DNA of 64,000 nt from contig CAJMBK010000004.1 in NCBI GenBank assembly GCA_905211645.1, positions 1 through 64,000 of the forward strand, given 5' to 3'. Source of the DNA: an uncultured Caryophanales bacterium (GTDB lineage Bacteria > Bacillota_I > Bacilli_A > RFN20 > CAG-288). Shown here one piece after another: positions 28,160 to 38,686 of this stretch (position 1 is the stretch's first letter; each line of letters starts with the position of its first letter). The translations under genes were made by a program, and so were the position numbers. The notes under the pieces are model-generated. The model was given only the letters and a program-made list of their open reading frames with translations. It did no database searches and had not been told where the DNA came from.

Positions 28160-31100
28160 ATGAAAAAGTTAAAGTTATTATCTTTAGTTGCATTATCAAG
28201 TATGATTTCTGGTGGTGTTTTAGCAAGTTGTGACTTTATGACATCAAGCAGTACATCCAGTGCAACAGACAGCTCTTCATCTTCAACTAGCTCTTCCAGT
28301 TCTTCTTCATCCTCATCAAGCACTTCAAGTTCTACTTCATCCTCTTCCTCATCATCCTCTTCTTCATCTTCAAGCTCTTCTTCATCATCAAGCTCATCTT
28401 CATCTTCATCCTCTTCTTCATCTTCTAGCTCATCTTCATCTTCATCCTCTTCTTCAACTTCATCCTCAATCCCAGATGAGAAATTACCTATTGTTACAGA
28501 TATAAAAGTAACAAACCTTGAAGACTTAAACAGAGGTTGGAAGATCGGTGAAGCAAGTAGAAAAATTGAACTTGAAATTTCAGTCGAGAACGCAGAGCCT
28601 AGTGAAATCATGGATGATTTAATTGTTCTCTCTGACAACGAAGAAGTCGTCTCAGTCAACAATCTCACTATTACACCTAAGAAGGTTGGTAGCGCAAATA
28701 TCACAATCGGTTATCAAAATAAGCAATGTGAATACAGCACTAAGATCACAATTGAGGTTAAAAACGTTCCAGATTTATCTCAATTCTCTATCGATGCTCA
28801 AGCATCATTTGCTAATTACTATGAAAAACATCAAGGTGCTGCAGAAATCACTGCTGTTTACACAAATGGTACTCAATACAGACTTTTCACCGGTAGTAAA
28901 GATGCAAATGGTGATTTTGCTTACTATGATTTAGGTTCGTATGATGAAGCAACCGATACATTCAGTAACACCAACAGATTCGTTATCGATTACGATAACA
29001 CCGGTGCTCCTGTTGTCGTTGATTTAAATTCAACATTAACTGGTATTGAAAATATGACAACTGCAGAAGTTAAAGTTGCAAACGCCATGACAAAGGACAA
29101 TGCTGAACTTTTTGCAGGTGCAACATTTAATGATTTCAGATACACAACAGTTGACAAAGTTAAAGCATACAATGTCATTTTGAAATTAGGTACTGAAGCT
29201 TTAGATCCAGGTGATTATTTCTCACCTTTAACATTCGGTAGTGCTTCTAACTACGATCCAATGTTCTTCTATACCGATGCAGGTAATGATCAACTTGATT
29301 GGAATGTTAAATCATCCTACTACAATGTTAGAAACAACCAATTAACAACTGAAAAGTATCGTTACACAACTGGTATGGTCGATTTAATCGATGAAAAGGC
29401 TGGTATCGATGTTTCAAGCAAAGATATTAATTATGAAATTTCCTTTGGTGAAACATTGAATTTACCTGAAAGTTTTGCTGGCAAGACTGTTGTTGGTGCA
29501 GGTCTTGTTTCAACCTTAGTTGATTACTTATACAACACAAGTGATACATCTAAAAATAATTACATGGTCAGCCATATCATCAATGTTAAAACAGTTAACA
29601 TTCCTGATACCTATACAAAGTTAGGTGATTTATTCTTAAATGAATATACTGATCCTTATACAAATCCTTTGGTTGTTGATTTCAATGATTCAAATATCAA
29701 AGATTTAAGCTATACAAAATTACCAATGGGTAATAATGTAAGTTTTGATAAGTTAACAACTCTTCAATTCAATTCTAGAGTTTCTTATTCTTATATCAAC
29801 ATGCAACAATCTGACATCAAAGATAAGATAGTTGAACAACCTGAGGCTGAAACTTACACTGGTTATAAACTTAACTTAGTTGATAGTTCTATTCCTGATT
29901 GGAAGTATTTTGGCCGTGTTAATTATCAAGGTAATATCAATGTTTATTCCACAGAATTCAGCGGTGATAATTTGAATAGAGAAACTAAAGTTTTTACAGC
30001 AAACTTTGATAAGATTCCTGCTGGTGCAAATTTCAACGTTCCTTACATTGAAGGTGCTTCTGAATACTATAAACTCAATGGTAATTCTATCACTGACAAC
30101 GGCTTGAATTTCTTCAACACATTTAAGGATGAAGCCACAAGAACTATGACATTTGCATTGGCAAATGATTTAGTTGTTGAAGGTAAATTGAATGTTGGTT
30201 CCTTATGGTCTCACAAAGGTCAAACAGTTCAATGTGCCATTTCAGGTGAATATGCAACAATCGATTTACAAGGTCATACATTAACAGTTAAATCTGATGC
30301 TGAATTAAACGGTTTAAGTTTAATTACTGACTCAGTTGGTACTGGTAAGATCGTTGTTGAAGATGGTGGTAAGCTTGTTACTCCATTTGTCATTACCAAT
30401 TTCAGAGGTGGTACAATTTCAACTGCTAGAAATAATGCAAATCAGTTCCCATTTGATGATTATTTGATGCCATACTTAGATTGTACAGTTGAAGTTAACT
30501 ACGGTGGTCAAATTGTTGCACATACAAGTGCAAATGCAACTGTTTTATTTTTTCCAGTTCAACCAGAATTAGACATCAACTTTATTGGTCCTGATACTGC
30601 AGAAGATAAACCTTTATTTGCAATGGGTGAAGGCTCTAAAGTTGTTTTGTCTAAATCCTATTCATTAAACGGTTCTAACAAAGTTGATCGTAGTACTTAT
30701 GTTGAAAATATGAAGTTATCTGGTAATGTCAGTATTACCGGTTTGGAAGCAAATGAATCAGGTATTTCAATCGACACCAAGAAGATGGCATTGCCATTCT
30801 CTCAATACTTACACGTTGAACATACCGATGGTGTTTTAAGCGTTTCTGCATTCACACAAATTATGTCGGGTGCTTACTTATCAACATCTGAAACTTCAAC
30901 AATTTCATTGAAGGATGCTGGTGAAGGTAACGCTCAATCTGGTATTTATGTTATGAAACCTTCAGCAGATACTAGTATTAACTATTCTAAAGTTCAATAT
31001 AGTGGTCAACAAAATTATGACGTCACCAATAATTCTGCTCTTAGCTTAAGCTATTATCAAGTTACAAGACCTGAATCTATTCCTATTGGGGTTTATATTA

Positions 31101-31723
31101 AAGGTAACATAGAAGTTGAAGGTACTGGACACGTTGTTGGTGGTAACATTTCATTATCTGATAATGCTTTAAATACAATTTTAGAAAACTCAGATAAGTT
31201 TGAAGTAGGTAACTACAATGCTTATACAACCAGTTTGCATTATTCAAATAAATCAGGAACATGGATTGGTTGTGCATCCAAATTAAGTCAGTCGAGTGTT
31301 GTTGGTTCTGCATCTTTCTACCAAACATTACCTTTAGTTACTGAACAAGGTATTTACATTAAATCTGGTTCTGAAATTATCAAAGCCGAATCATTTGATG
31401 AAGGTACTGGTGTTGCTACAACTGCAGAAGGTAAGACATATGCATTATTCTTACCTAATGAAACCTGGAAATTCAAAGGCTCAGTTAAAGAAAACGGTTT
31501 AGGTAGTTGGCAAGAAGTAACTCTTGATGCTGAAAATCATGTTGTTAAATACAACGACAAGAACTACATTTACTTCTTAGGTGCTATGAATGAAGCAACT
31601 AATAATGGCACTAATTGGACAATTAACAACAAGCGTTTCTTGTATAACTGGAATAAGACGAATTTAGTTGTTGAAGGCTTAACAATGCAATTTGTTAATA
31701 ACGCCTGGTCACAATTGTTGTAA
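28160..31723 (+). CDS. Giant surface lipoprotein with poly-Ser stalk
   Basis: A 1187-residue exported lipoprotein. The signal peptide ends in lipobox VLASC with the lipidated C24. Residues 29-102 are almost pure Ser with occasional Thr, a flexible stalk. Next comes an Ig-like domain (about 108-200, ending ITIEVKNV), then a long extracellular region. Around 690-760 lies a beta-helix-like stretch (DLQGHTLTVKSDAELNGLSL, then GTGKIVVEDGGKLV). It has no catalytic motif, LPxTG or SLH domain. The preceding gene also encodes a beta-helix-like surface protein, so a common role in adhesion or glycan contact is plausible but not shown. Confidence 0.8.
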   Translation: MKKLKLLSLVALSSMISGGVLASCDFMTSSSTSSATDSSSSSTSSSSSSSSSSSTSSSTSSSSSSSSSSSSSSSSSSSSSSSSSSSSSSSSSSSSSSSSTSSSIPDEKLPIVTDIKVTNLEDLNRGWKIGEASRKIELEISVENAEPSEIMDDLIVLSDNEEVVSVNNLTITPKKVGSANITIGYQNKQCEYSTKITIEVKNVPDLSQFSIDAQASFANYYEKHQGAAEITAVYTNGTQYRLFTGSKDANGDFAYYDLGSYDEATDTFSNTNRFVIDYDNTGAPVVVDLNSTLTGIENMTTAEVKVANAMTKDNAELFAGATFNDFRYTTVDKVKAYNVILKLGTEALDPGDYFSPLTFGSASNYDPMFFYTDAGNDQLDWNVKSSYYNVRNNQLTTEKYRYTTGMVDLIDEKAGIDVSSKDINYEISFGETLNLPESFAGKTVVGAGLVSTLVDYLYNTSDTSKNNYMVSHIINVKTVNIPDTYTKLGDLFLNEYTDPYTNPLVVDFNDSNIKDLSYTKLPMGNNVSFDKLTTLQFNSRVSYSYINMQQSDIKDKIVEQPEAETYTGYKLNLVDSSIPDWKYFGRVNYQGNINVYSTEFSGDNLNRETKVFTANFDKIPAGANFNVPYIEGASEYYKLNGNSITDNGLNFFNTFKDEATRTMTFALANDLVVEGKLNVGSLWSHKGQTVQCAISGEYATIDLQGHTLTVKSDAELNGLSLITDSVGTGKIVVEDGGKLVTPFVITNFRGGTISTARNNANQFPFDDYLMPYLDCTVEVNYGGQIVAHTSANATVLFFPVQPELDINFIGPDTAEDKPLFAMGEGSKVVLSKSYSLNGSNKVDRSTYVENMKLSGNVSITGLEANESGISIDTKKMALPFSQYLHVEHTDGVLSVSAFTQIMSGAYLSTSETSTISLKDAGEGNAQSGIYVMKPSADTSINYSKVQYSGQQNYDVTNNSALSLSYYQVTRPESIPIGVYIKGNIEVEGTGHVVGGNISLSDNALNTILENSDKFEVGNYNAYTTSLHYSNKSGTWIGCASKLSQSSVVGSASFYQTLPLVTEQGIYIKSGSEIIKAESFDEGTGVATTAEGKTYALFLPNETWKFKGSVKENGLGSWQEVTLDAENHVVKYNDKNYIYFLGAMNEATNNGTNWTINNKRFLYNWNKTNLVVEGLTMQFVNNAWSQLL
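28244..28465 (+). repeat. Serine-coding low-complexity tract
   Basis: About 220 bp encoding 74 residues of Ser with a few Thr, Ala and Asp. The codons are mixed (TCA, TCT, TCC, AGC), so the DNA is cryptically, not perfectly, repetitive, built from units such as TCTTCATCT and TCATCCTCT. It is a likely site of length variation by slippage or recombination. Confidence 0.9.
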
Positions 31724-31750
31724 TAATAAATAAATTATCGTTAAGAAAAA

Positions 31751-31785
31751 TGGAAATTAAGCCAATCACTTAATTTCCACTTTTT
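31751..31785. terminator. Bidirectional terminator between convergent operons
   Basis: TGGAAATTAAG/CTTAATTTCCA stem (31751-31761 with 31769-31779), 7-nt loop. On the + strand it is followed by CTTTTTT, on the - strand by ATTTTTCTTAA. It serves the lipoprotein gene and the lacZ-type gene. Confidence 0.88.
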
Positions 31786-34700
31786 TAATTGTTATCTTTT
31801 ACTTTAATTATGAAACTGAGTTTGTATTTCTTATATTTCCCACGATACTTTCTATGGACTGGAGCACCCCAGGAATTATCTCCTCCAACGCCTTTATTAA
31901 ATGCACATATTGTTAAATAATTCCATTTTCCATGAGTTAAATTTTCCTTAGAATGAGCATTTTCAATTTCAAATTCATCATATGGTAAGTATTTGAATGA
32001 GAATGGAGAACTTTCGGATAAGAATTCTAAAATTCCTCCATCAGTTTTAATTGAAACATTTCTAGCTTTTTCGTGATTGCCACATTCTTGAGGTTTAGAA
32101 TAGTTGATGTATTCATTATCAGCTTCACTATCATATTGACCGAATAAAACACCTTTATCTCTATCGATGTAGTTATCATATGGACCTAAAGCCTCGTAGG
32201 AAAACTTAGAATATTCGGCTTTGATAGGGAAGCGTAAGCCAACTAAAGGCATACTTGGCAATAGGAGTGGTTTTCTATAAGAAAATGAAACTTTGATATT
32301 CTTAAATTTATCCAAAGTATAAGTAACTTTAAATTTTTTGAAGAAAAGACCTGTTAACATTCTATATTTGAATGTTATAGAAACTTGGTTATTTTCTTTT
32401 TTAATTTTATAGCGTTGTAGAATTGGAATGTAACAAGGATATTTGCTTGCAGAGAAGTAGAAAGATTGCAAATACTTATAGAGAAGTTGATCATTATCTG
32501 TTGTAGGTCTAAATAAAGTAGGCAAAACTGTATCTTGCAAGTAGAAATTCTTATCTTTAGTTACAATTGCAGATAAACCATTAGAGAAACTATTTCTTAT
32601 ATTGAAAACTAATCTTAAATCATCAAGTTGGACAGTTAAATGTGATGTAGTTTCAAAAATCTTGAAGTTAGATTCTGAAATTGATGATAATGATTTAAGA
32701 TTCTGGAATGTTTTAGTGAAGAATTTTTGTTCACTAAGCATAATCTGACCTTTTTCAAATATTCCATCGTCTTCTGTATAAATAACATCAACTTGTTCAT
32801 AAATTCCGATGAGATTCTTATCGAATTCATCGAATTTGTAAGTCTTATTTTCACCTGGTTCAATTGCATCATTGAATTCTTGAGTTTTGATTTCTTTAGA
32901 TTCAAGGAATAATCTGTAGACAAATTTAAGTTTTTCAGTAGTTTTAAATTTGTAGTTATTAGTAATGGTGAATGAATTATCATCGTTAATTTTAACTTTG
33001 ATTGGTGAGTAATAGTATTTAACATTCAATAATTTAGATGTTACAGTTCTATCTTTTAAGACTAATCCATCAGCACAGAAATTAGAATCATGTGGGAACT
33101 CGTAGAAATCACCACCAACATAATCTTTATTATTGATTGTGATAACTTGATCAACAAAGTCCCAAATAAAACCTAAAGCAAAGTTTTGATACTTTTCAGT
33201 AAGAGAAACATACTCATCTAAATTACCTAAAGAATTACCCATTCCGTGACAGTATTCACATAAAATATGGCACTTTCCACGATGTTTTTTAATTTTTCTT
33301 TCTAAAAAATGAGGTAGTGTGTACATTGTTGAAGAGATATCAGAAAGATTTTCATATTCTTTAGAATGGATACTTTCATAGTGAATAATTCTTGTGATAT
33401 CGTGACTATGAAGAAATTCTGATAAGGCTAAAAGGTTATTTCCAGAAGATGATTCATTACCTAAAGACCACATGATAATAGATGGATGCAGTCTATTTTG
33501 ATAGTACATCGCTTTACCTCTATTTACGGTGAAATCTTTGTAGTAGTTATCAGAACCTGGTAAAACCATATGGTTATTCTTATTAAACATCCATAAACCA
33601 TGAGTTTCAATTGCTGCTTCATCACAAACTAATAAGCCATATTTATCGCACAAGTCATAGAAATAATGATTATTTGGATAGTGAGAGCATCTGATTGCGT
33701 TGAAGTTATGTTTTTTAATCAGTTTAATATCTTCTTCGATCTCTTCTCTAGTCATGACTCGACCTTTTGTTGCCGAGAATTCATGTCTATTAACACCTTT
33801 AATAATTAAACGTCTACCATTTAACTTCAAGATTGAATCTTCAATAACTATGTTTCTAAAACCGACATTAACTGTAAATTTGTCAGTTATTTCATTATTT
33901 GAATAGTAGGTTAATTCAAGTTTGTACAAATTAGGTGTTTCATCAGACCACAAAATACAATTTTTAATGTTTGAATTAAGATGGAAACGCTTATTAACAT
34001 CGATGTCGTCTTTATTTAATTGCTCATTAATAATAATGTTGTTATCTGGAGAAATAAGTTTGATTCCTAATGAATCATGATTATCAAAATTGCTAGCATC
34101 AAAGTAAAAGCTAGCCATAGCGTCTTTGTTATTGTTGATTAAAAATGATAAGTTTTTAAGATTTGTTACTCTCTTTTTAGAGATTATTTCAAACTGTAAA
34201 TCACGTTTAATACCAGATAATCTCCACATGTCTTGGTCGGTATAGTATGTAGCAAAAGAGTACTTAAAAACTAATAAGGTAATTCTATTTTTACCTTCTA
34301 TAAGATAATCATTGAGTAAGAAACTAGTCTTAGTGAAATTGTCAGTTGAATAACCAACAAATTGATCATTTACATAGATGTAGATTGCGGATTCAAATCC
34401 GTTTGTAGAGAAAATATAATCTTTGTCAGTTTCGATATGATCAACATTGAAATCTTTGATAAAGACAGCAAGTGGATTTATCTTAGGTAATTGACCTACC
34501 TTTAAATCTTCCAAACCTTCCCAAGGATATTGATAGTTACAATATTGAGGATTGCCACAACCTAAAAATTCAAGATGATTAGGAAGTGTTACTTCTGAGA
34601 AATTTTCATCATCCAAAGCGTTGATTATCGTGACAACATTTTCAATTTCAGGAGCAGCAACAAAATACATTTTCCAATTATCATTGAAAAGTGTTTTCTC

Positions 34701-34790
34701 ATAATCTCTTTCAATATATGCAGTGTATTTGAGTGCATTTACATTGTTTATAGGTTTAGATAGTAAAGATAAATCCAAGTCTTTTATCAT
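31785..34790 (-). CDS. lacZ: Beta-galactosidase, GH2 (LacZ-type)
   Basis: Hydrolyses terminal beta-galactosides such as lactose; cytosolic, no signal. The 1001 residues match long LacZ enzymes. The GH2 signature region reads IRCSHYPNNHYFYDLCDKYG, then DEAAIETHG. Acid/base is E446 in WSLGNESSSG and nucleophile is E512 in ILCEYCHGMGNS. FIWDFVDQ follows. The C-terminal beta-sandwich (Bgal_small_N) with GPYDNYIDRDKG is complete. The start overlaps the alpha-galactosidase stop by 4 nt. It is the last gene of an alpha/beta-galactoside operon and ends at a strong terminator. Confidence 0.95.
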   Translation of the reverse strand: MIKDLDLSLLSKPINNVNALKYTAYIERDYEKTLFNDNWKMYFVAAPEIENVVTIINALDDENFSEVTLPNHLEFLGCGNPQYCNYQYPWEGLEDLKVGQLPKINPLAVFIKDFNVDHIETDKDYIFSTNGFESAIYIYVNDQFVGYSTDNFTKTSFLLNDYLIEGKNRITLLVFKYSFATYYTDQDMWRLSGIKRDLQFEIISKKRVTNLKNLSFLINNNKDAMASFYFDASNFDNHDSLGIKLISPDNNIIINEQLNKDDIDVNKRFHLNSNIKNCILWSDETPNLYKLELTYYSNNEITDKFTVNVGFRNIVIEDSILKLNGRRLIIKGVNRHEFSATKGRVMTREEIEEDIKLIKKHNFNAIRCSHYPNNHYFYDLCDKYGLLVCDEAAIETHGLWMFNKNNHMVLPGSDNYYKDFTVNRGKAMYYQNRLHPSIIMWSLGNESSSGNNLLALSEFLHSHDITRIIHYESIHSKEYENLSDISSTMYTLPHFLERKIKKHRGKCHILCEYCHGMGNSLGNLDEYVSLTEKYQNFALGFIWDFVDQVITINNKDYVGGDFYEFPHDSNFCADGLVLKDRTVTSKLLNVKYYYSPIKVKINDDNSFTITNNYKFKTTEKLKFVYRLFLESKEIKTQEFNDAIEPGENKTYKFDEFDKNLIGIYEQVDVIYTEDDGIFEKGQIMLSEQKFFTKTFQNLKSLSSISESNFKIFETTSHLTVQLDDLRLVFNIRNSFSNGLSAIVTKDKNFYLQDTVLPTLFRPTTDNDQLLYKYLQSFYFSASKYPCYIPILQRYKIKKENNQVSITFKYRMLTGLFFKKFKVTYTLDKFKNIKVSFSYRKPLLLPSMPLVGLRFPIKAEYSKFSYEALGPYDNYIDRDKGVLFGQYDSEADNEYINYSKPQECGNHEKARNVSIKTDGGILEFLSESSPFSFKYLPYDEFEIENAHSKENLTHGKWNYLTICAFNKGVGGDNSWGAPVHRKYRGKYKKYKLSFIIKVKDNN

Positions 34791-37030
34791 AATAATTTTT
34801 CTCTTTTACCTCCGTCAACCTGTTTAGTTTTTCTATAGATTTTAGCAGGAATTGAATTAACTTCTTCCAAGACAAATAACATAGAATCGTAGCTTCCAAA
34901 TTCTGCGGAAATATTTAAACCGACATTCATGTAGAAGTCACCTTTGTAGATGTCATTTGTCAAAGAGTTGAAGTAATACTTATTCTTATCAAGACCTTTG
35001 AGTTTGATAAAACGAGCATGAGTTTGTTCTTTGTTAAAAATCATGAAGTAAACTAAACATTTCTTCTTATTTTTGCTGACAACGTTCCAGGAAACGTAGT
35101 TAGTTGTGTAAGGGTCGTAGATTGCATAATAGTCACCTTTTGTGACAACTGAATGATATTTCTTGAATAAATCATTCATGAATTGGATAGTTTTAATATC
35201 TTCATCGGAAGATTTTGTAATATCCATCTCATAACCGTATGTTCCAAAGAATGCTAAACAAGCTTTATCTCTAATTGATCCATTCTTTCTCATGGAAACA
35301 TGAGTTCCTTGAGTGGAAAGAGGATAGAATGTGTTAGTTGAGTAATTAATTTTTGCTCTAATAGCAATATCAGTTTCATCAGAGCACCAGATTTGAGGTG
35401 TGTAGTAAAGCATACCAAAATCAAATCTACCGCCACCTGCCGCACATGATTCGACTAAGATATTTGGATATCTTGTGATGAATGCGTTGAACATGGAGTA
35501 AGATGCTAAAACGAATCTGTGGTAAGTTTCTTTCTTATGTTCTGTAGTTAAATATTTGGAGTATGCTTCTGAAAGATAACGGTTAAAATCCCATTTTATG
35601 TAATCAGGCTTTAATGCATCGACAACTTTGAAGATTTGATTTAAAACATGTTCTCTTGCTTCAGGGTTGATACTATCTAAAACAAGTTGGTGCCTTTGCA
35701 AAGTAGGATTTTTAACATTATCGGCATACAAAGCATATTCAGGATGAACTTTATAAAGTTCAGAATCAGGAGAAATCATCTCTGGTTCAAACCAAAGACC
35801 GAATTTAAGTCCACTTGAGTGGGTGTAGTCGGCAATCTTTTGTAAATCGACTTTTTTGGTGTTGATAAACCAATCACCTAAAGAGGATTTATCATCATCT
35901 CTATGACCAAACCATCCATCATCGATAACAACTAAATCAATCTTTGCTTCCTTTGCTTTATCGATAAATTTAATTAATCTATCGGTATCAAAGTTCATAT
36001 ACATTGCTTCCCAAGAATTGATTAAAATAGGTCTTTCCTTTTTAGCCCAGGTTTCTCTAATAATTTTATCTCTAGCAACATCATGGAAAATTTGAGTGAC
36101 TTTATTGATACCCTCATTTGAGTGAACACATAAAACTGCAAATGAATAGAGTTCTTCATCTTTATTTAAAGTGAACATGAAGTTTTCTGGATTGTAGGAA
36201 ACTATCATTCTAGTTTGGTTAATTTCATCAACTTTAAATTGATATGAAAAATCACCTGAATACATCAAGCCAAAGCCGTAAACTTCTCCCATATCAAGAG
36301 TTGCGTCTTTACTCTTTAGGAGAATATTTTGGTTGTAGTAAAAGCCTCTTTCACCATGGTTATCCGAAATTTCTGTTAAGGAGTGATTTAAAGGAATGAC
36401 TTCCTTTTGTCTTTCACTACCCCAGGAACCATGATAAGCGACAATATCCATATCATCGTTATCAAAATCCAATTCCATAGCAGAGAATTTATGGACATAA
36501 ATAGGTTCATTTGTTTTATTAACAACTTTGGAGTGTCTAACTAAGATGTTGTATTTTTCACTGATTGTGTAGTACATATGAAGGTAAATATCTCTGTATT
36601 CATCCTTCAAAATAATCTCAAGAGTTTGACATTCTTTAGCTGTAAATCTTGGATAAGGCATTGTGAAATGTGGGTCAACGCCTGGATACATTTTATGCTC
36701 AACATACAAGAAATTTGTGATGTCGATATTTGATTTATCGTTAATAACTGCAAAAGGATTTCTCTTATCATGTTTTCCATAAGGAGCACATTCAAATTTT
36801 GATGCAAAGGTTGAAAAGTAATAATCTTCATCTTGAACTTCTTTACCATTATCAACGAATGCATAACGTTCCATATAACGTTCGCTAACTCTTTCTTTAG
36901 AAATATCAGAAAGATAGTTTCCATGGTAAAGATGAATCAAGTAATTGTACTTATTTACATGCATGTAGTAAGAGAAATTGGAAGTGTAAAGATGGAAAAT
37001 CTTACGTTTTTCTTCAAATTTAATTGGCAT
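34787..37030 (-). CDS. Alpha-galactosidase, GH36
   Basis: Removes terminal alpha-1,6-galactose from melibiose, raffinose or stachyose in the cytosol. The 747-residue length is typical of the bacterial GH36 group (AgaA/RafA type). The N-terminal beta-supersandwich is followed by the barrel with VIDDGWFGHRDDD, GLWFEPEM, nucleophile D481 in IKWDFNRY, and acid/base D551 in CSDETD; ESCAAGGGRFDFG lies between them. It sits 3 nt after the GH13 stop and overlaps the lacZ-type gene by 4 nt (ATGA), so the three glycosidases are co-translated. Confidence 0.94.
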   Translation of the reverse strand: MPIKFEEKRKIFHLYTSNFSYYMHVNKYNYLIHLYHGNYLSDISKERVSERYMERYAFVDNGKEVQDEDYYFSTFASKFECAPYGKHDKRNPFAVINDKSNIDITNFLYVEHKMYPGVDPHFTMPYPRFTAKECQTLEIILKDEYRDIYLHMYYTISEKYNILVRHSKVVNKTNEPIYVHKFSAMELDFDNDDMDIVAYHGSWGSERQKEVIPLNHSLTEISDNHGERGFYYNQNILLKSKDATLDMGEVYGFGLMYSGDFSYQFKVDEINQTRMIVSYNPENFMFTLNKDEELYSFAVLCVHSNEGINKVTQIFHDVARDKIIRETWAKKERPILINSWEAMYMNFDTDRLIKFIDKAKEAKIDLVVIDDGWFGHRDDDKSSLGDWFINTKKVDLQKIADYTHSSGLKFGLWFEPEMISPDSELYKVHPEYALYADNVKNPTLQRHQLVLDSINPEAREHVLNQIFKVVDALKPDYIKWDFNRYLSEAYSKYLTTEHKKETYHRFVLASYSMFNAFITRYPNILVESCAAGGGRFDFGMLYYTPQIWCSDETDIAIRAKINYSTNTFYPLSTQGTHVSMRKNGSIRDKACLAFFGTYGYEMDITKSSDEDIKTIQFMNDLFKKYHSVVTKGDYYAIYDPYTTNYVSWNVVSKNKKKCLVYFMIFNKEQTHARFIKLKGLDKNKYYFNSLTNDIYKGDFYMNVGLNISAEFGSYDSMLFVLEEVNSIPAKIYRKTKQVDGGKREKLL

Positions 37031-37033
37031 AGA

Positions 37034-38686
37034 TTAATCCTTTCTGTAGATGATCGCTTGATAAGGAAACAAATATTTTGTATCAAATCCTTTTGTAGAA
37101 TTGAATAAAACTTTATCTAAATAAAGATTACTCAAGGCTTTACATTTTACTTTCTTTGGATTTAAATTTAAAAGGATAAGTAAACTTTCTCCATGATAAA
37201 CTCTTTCAAAAATCGCATATTTATTGTTTGATTCGATAAGTTTGAAATCTCCATAAAGAAGGATTGGTGAGTTAGTCTTAAATTCAATAAGTTTCTTGTA
37301 GAAATTTAAGATGGAATTTGGATCATCAATCTGCTTTTTAACGTTAATTTCATTGTAGTTTTCATTAACTTTAAGCCAAGTTTTATGCCCTGAATTGAAT
37401 CCAGCATTGATAGAACTATCCCATTGCATTGGACTTCTAGCATTATCTCTATTATGAGTTTTATGCAAAAGTTTGAAAAGATATTTTTTTGGTAAGAAGA
37501 AAAGAATCTTTTTAGCTGTTTCTAAAGCGTATTTAGTTGCACAATCATCAACATCTTCAATGGAATAATTATGATAATCGGTCATACCGATTTCTTCACC
37601 TTGGTAGATGTAAGTTGTGCCTCTTAGAGTTAAAAGTAAAATTGCTAAAGCTTTTGCAGATTCATCATGATACTTTTCATCGTTTCCATAGCGGGAAACG
37701 GATCTTCTTTGGTCATGATTCTCTAAATAAACTGAGACCCATTTAACTTTTTCCTGCCAATCAAAGATTGGAGTAAGTAAATTAGTCATCCTAAATTTCT
37801 TTGGTAAGATAGGAATTAAAGATGATGTATCGCAGTTTGCATGATCAAATTCGAACATGGTATCAAGTTCATTATTTGAGATGTAACGATTTGCAATTTC
37901 TGGAGTGACCATACCTGTTTCACCAACAAGGAAGGTATCGTATTTTGATAAAACATCATCGTAAAACCTTCTTAAAACCATATGACAACCTTCTTGGTTG
38001 ACATAGTGTTCTTTGCCACGGTTGAGAATGGAGAATTTTCCATTTTCTAAACTAGTTTTATAAATTTGATTGATGACATCACATCTAAACCCATAGACTC
38101 CTTTATCAAGGTAGAACTTCAAGATTTTTTCAATCTCTTTAATAAGTTCTTCAGAGTGATAATTTAAATCAATCTGCTCTTTGGTGTAAAGATGTAAGTA
38201 ATATGTATCATCTTCATTAGGAACTTTAGTCCAGCAGGAACCGGTGAATGCAGAATTCCAGTTATTTGGAGCTTTCGTCTTAGTTCCTTTTGCAAAGTAG
38301 TAGTAATCTCTATATTTTGAATCAGGATTTGCAATAGCTTCTTTGAACCATTCGTGTTCATTGGAAGTGTGATTGATAACTAAATCCATGACAATTTTGA
38401 TATCTCTTTTTTCGGCTTCATGAATAAGATTATCAAAATCTTCCATGGTGCCAAAAATAGGATTGATATCGTAGTAGTCTGAGATATCGTAACCATTATC
38501 TTTTAAAGGTGATTTGTAAATAGGAGAAAGCCAAATGATTCCAATACCTAAATCTTTCAAATAATCAAGTTTGGAGATGATACCATTAATATCTCCGTAA
38601 CCATCGTTATTTGAATCGCAGAATGACATTGGATAGATTTGGTAGACAATTCTTTTTTTAAAAGCATCACTTCTTACATTACTCAT
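37034..38686 (-). CDS. GH13 alpha-glucosidase, oligo-1,6-glucosidase type
   Basis: Cytosolic exo-glucosidase of about 550 residues. Catalytic residues are D203 (GFRCDVIN), E256 (LVGETGM) and the NHD at 323-325. The Val directly after the nucleophile favours alpha-1,6 bonds in characterised oligo-1,6-glucosidases and yeast isomaltase, whereas maltases have Thr or Ala there. QIYPMSFCDSNNDGYGD and GYDISDYYDI are typical of the O16G group. An earlier in-frame ATG exists 39 nt upstream, but AAAGGAGA sits correctly before the ATG at 38686, which overlaps the symporter stop by 8 nt. Confidence 0.9.
   Translation of the reverse strand: MSNVRSDAFKKRIVYQIYPMSFCDSNNDGYGDINGIISKLDYLKDLGIGIIWLSPIYKSPLKDNGYDISDYYDINPIFGTMEDFDNLIHEAEKRDIKIVMDLVINHTSNEHEWFKEAIANPDSKYRDYYYFAKGTKTKAPNNWNSAFTGSCWTKVPNEDDTYYLHLYTKEQIDLNYHSEELIKEIEKILKFYLDKGVYGFRCDVINQIYKTSLENGKFSILNRGKEHYVNQEGCHMVLRRFYDDVLSKYDTFLVGETGMVTPEIANRYISNNELDTMFEFDHANCDTSSLIPILPKKFRMTNLLTPIFDWQEKVKWVSVYLENHDQRRSVSRYGNDEKYHDESAKALAILLLTLRGTTYIYQGEEIGMTDYHNYSIEDVDDCATKYALETAKKILFFLPKKYLFKLLHKTHNRDNARSPMQWDSSINAGFNSGHKTWLKVNENYNEINVKKQIDDPNSILNFYKKLIEFKTNSPILLYGDFKLIESNNKYAIFERVYHGESLLILLNLNPKKVKCKALSNLYLDKVLFNSTKGFDTKYLFPYQAIIYRKD

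Noticed and set aside
28135..28704. Long - strand frame rich in Asp and Glu opposite the poly-Ser tract
   Set aside because: It is the antisense of serine codons; no SD, no known fold, and the + strand gene has signal peptide, lipobox and promoter.
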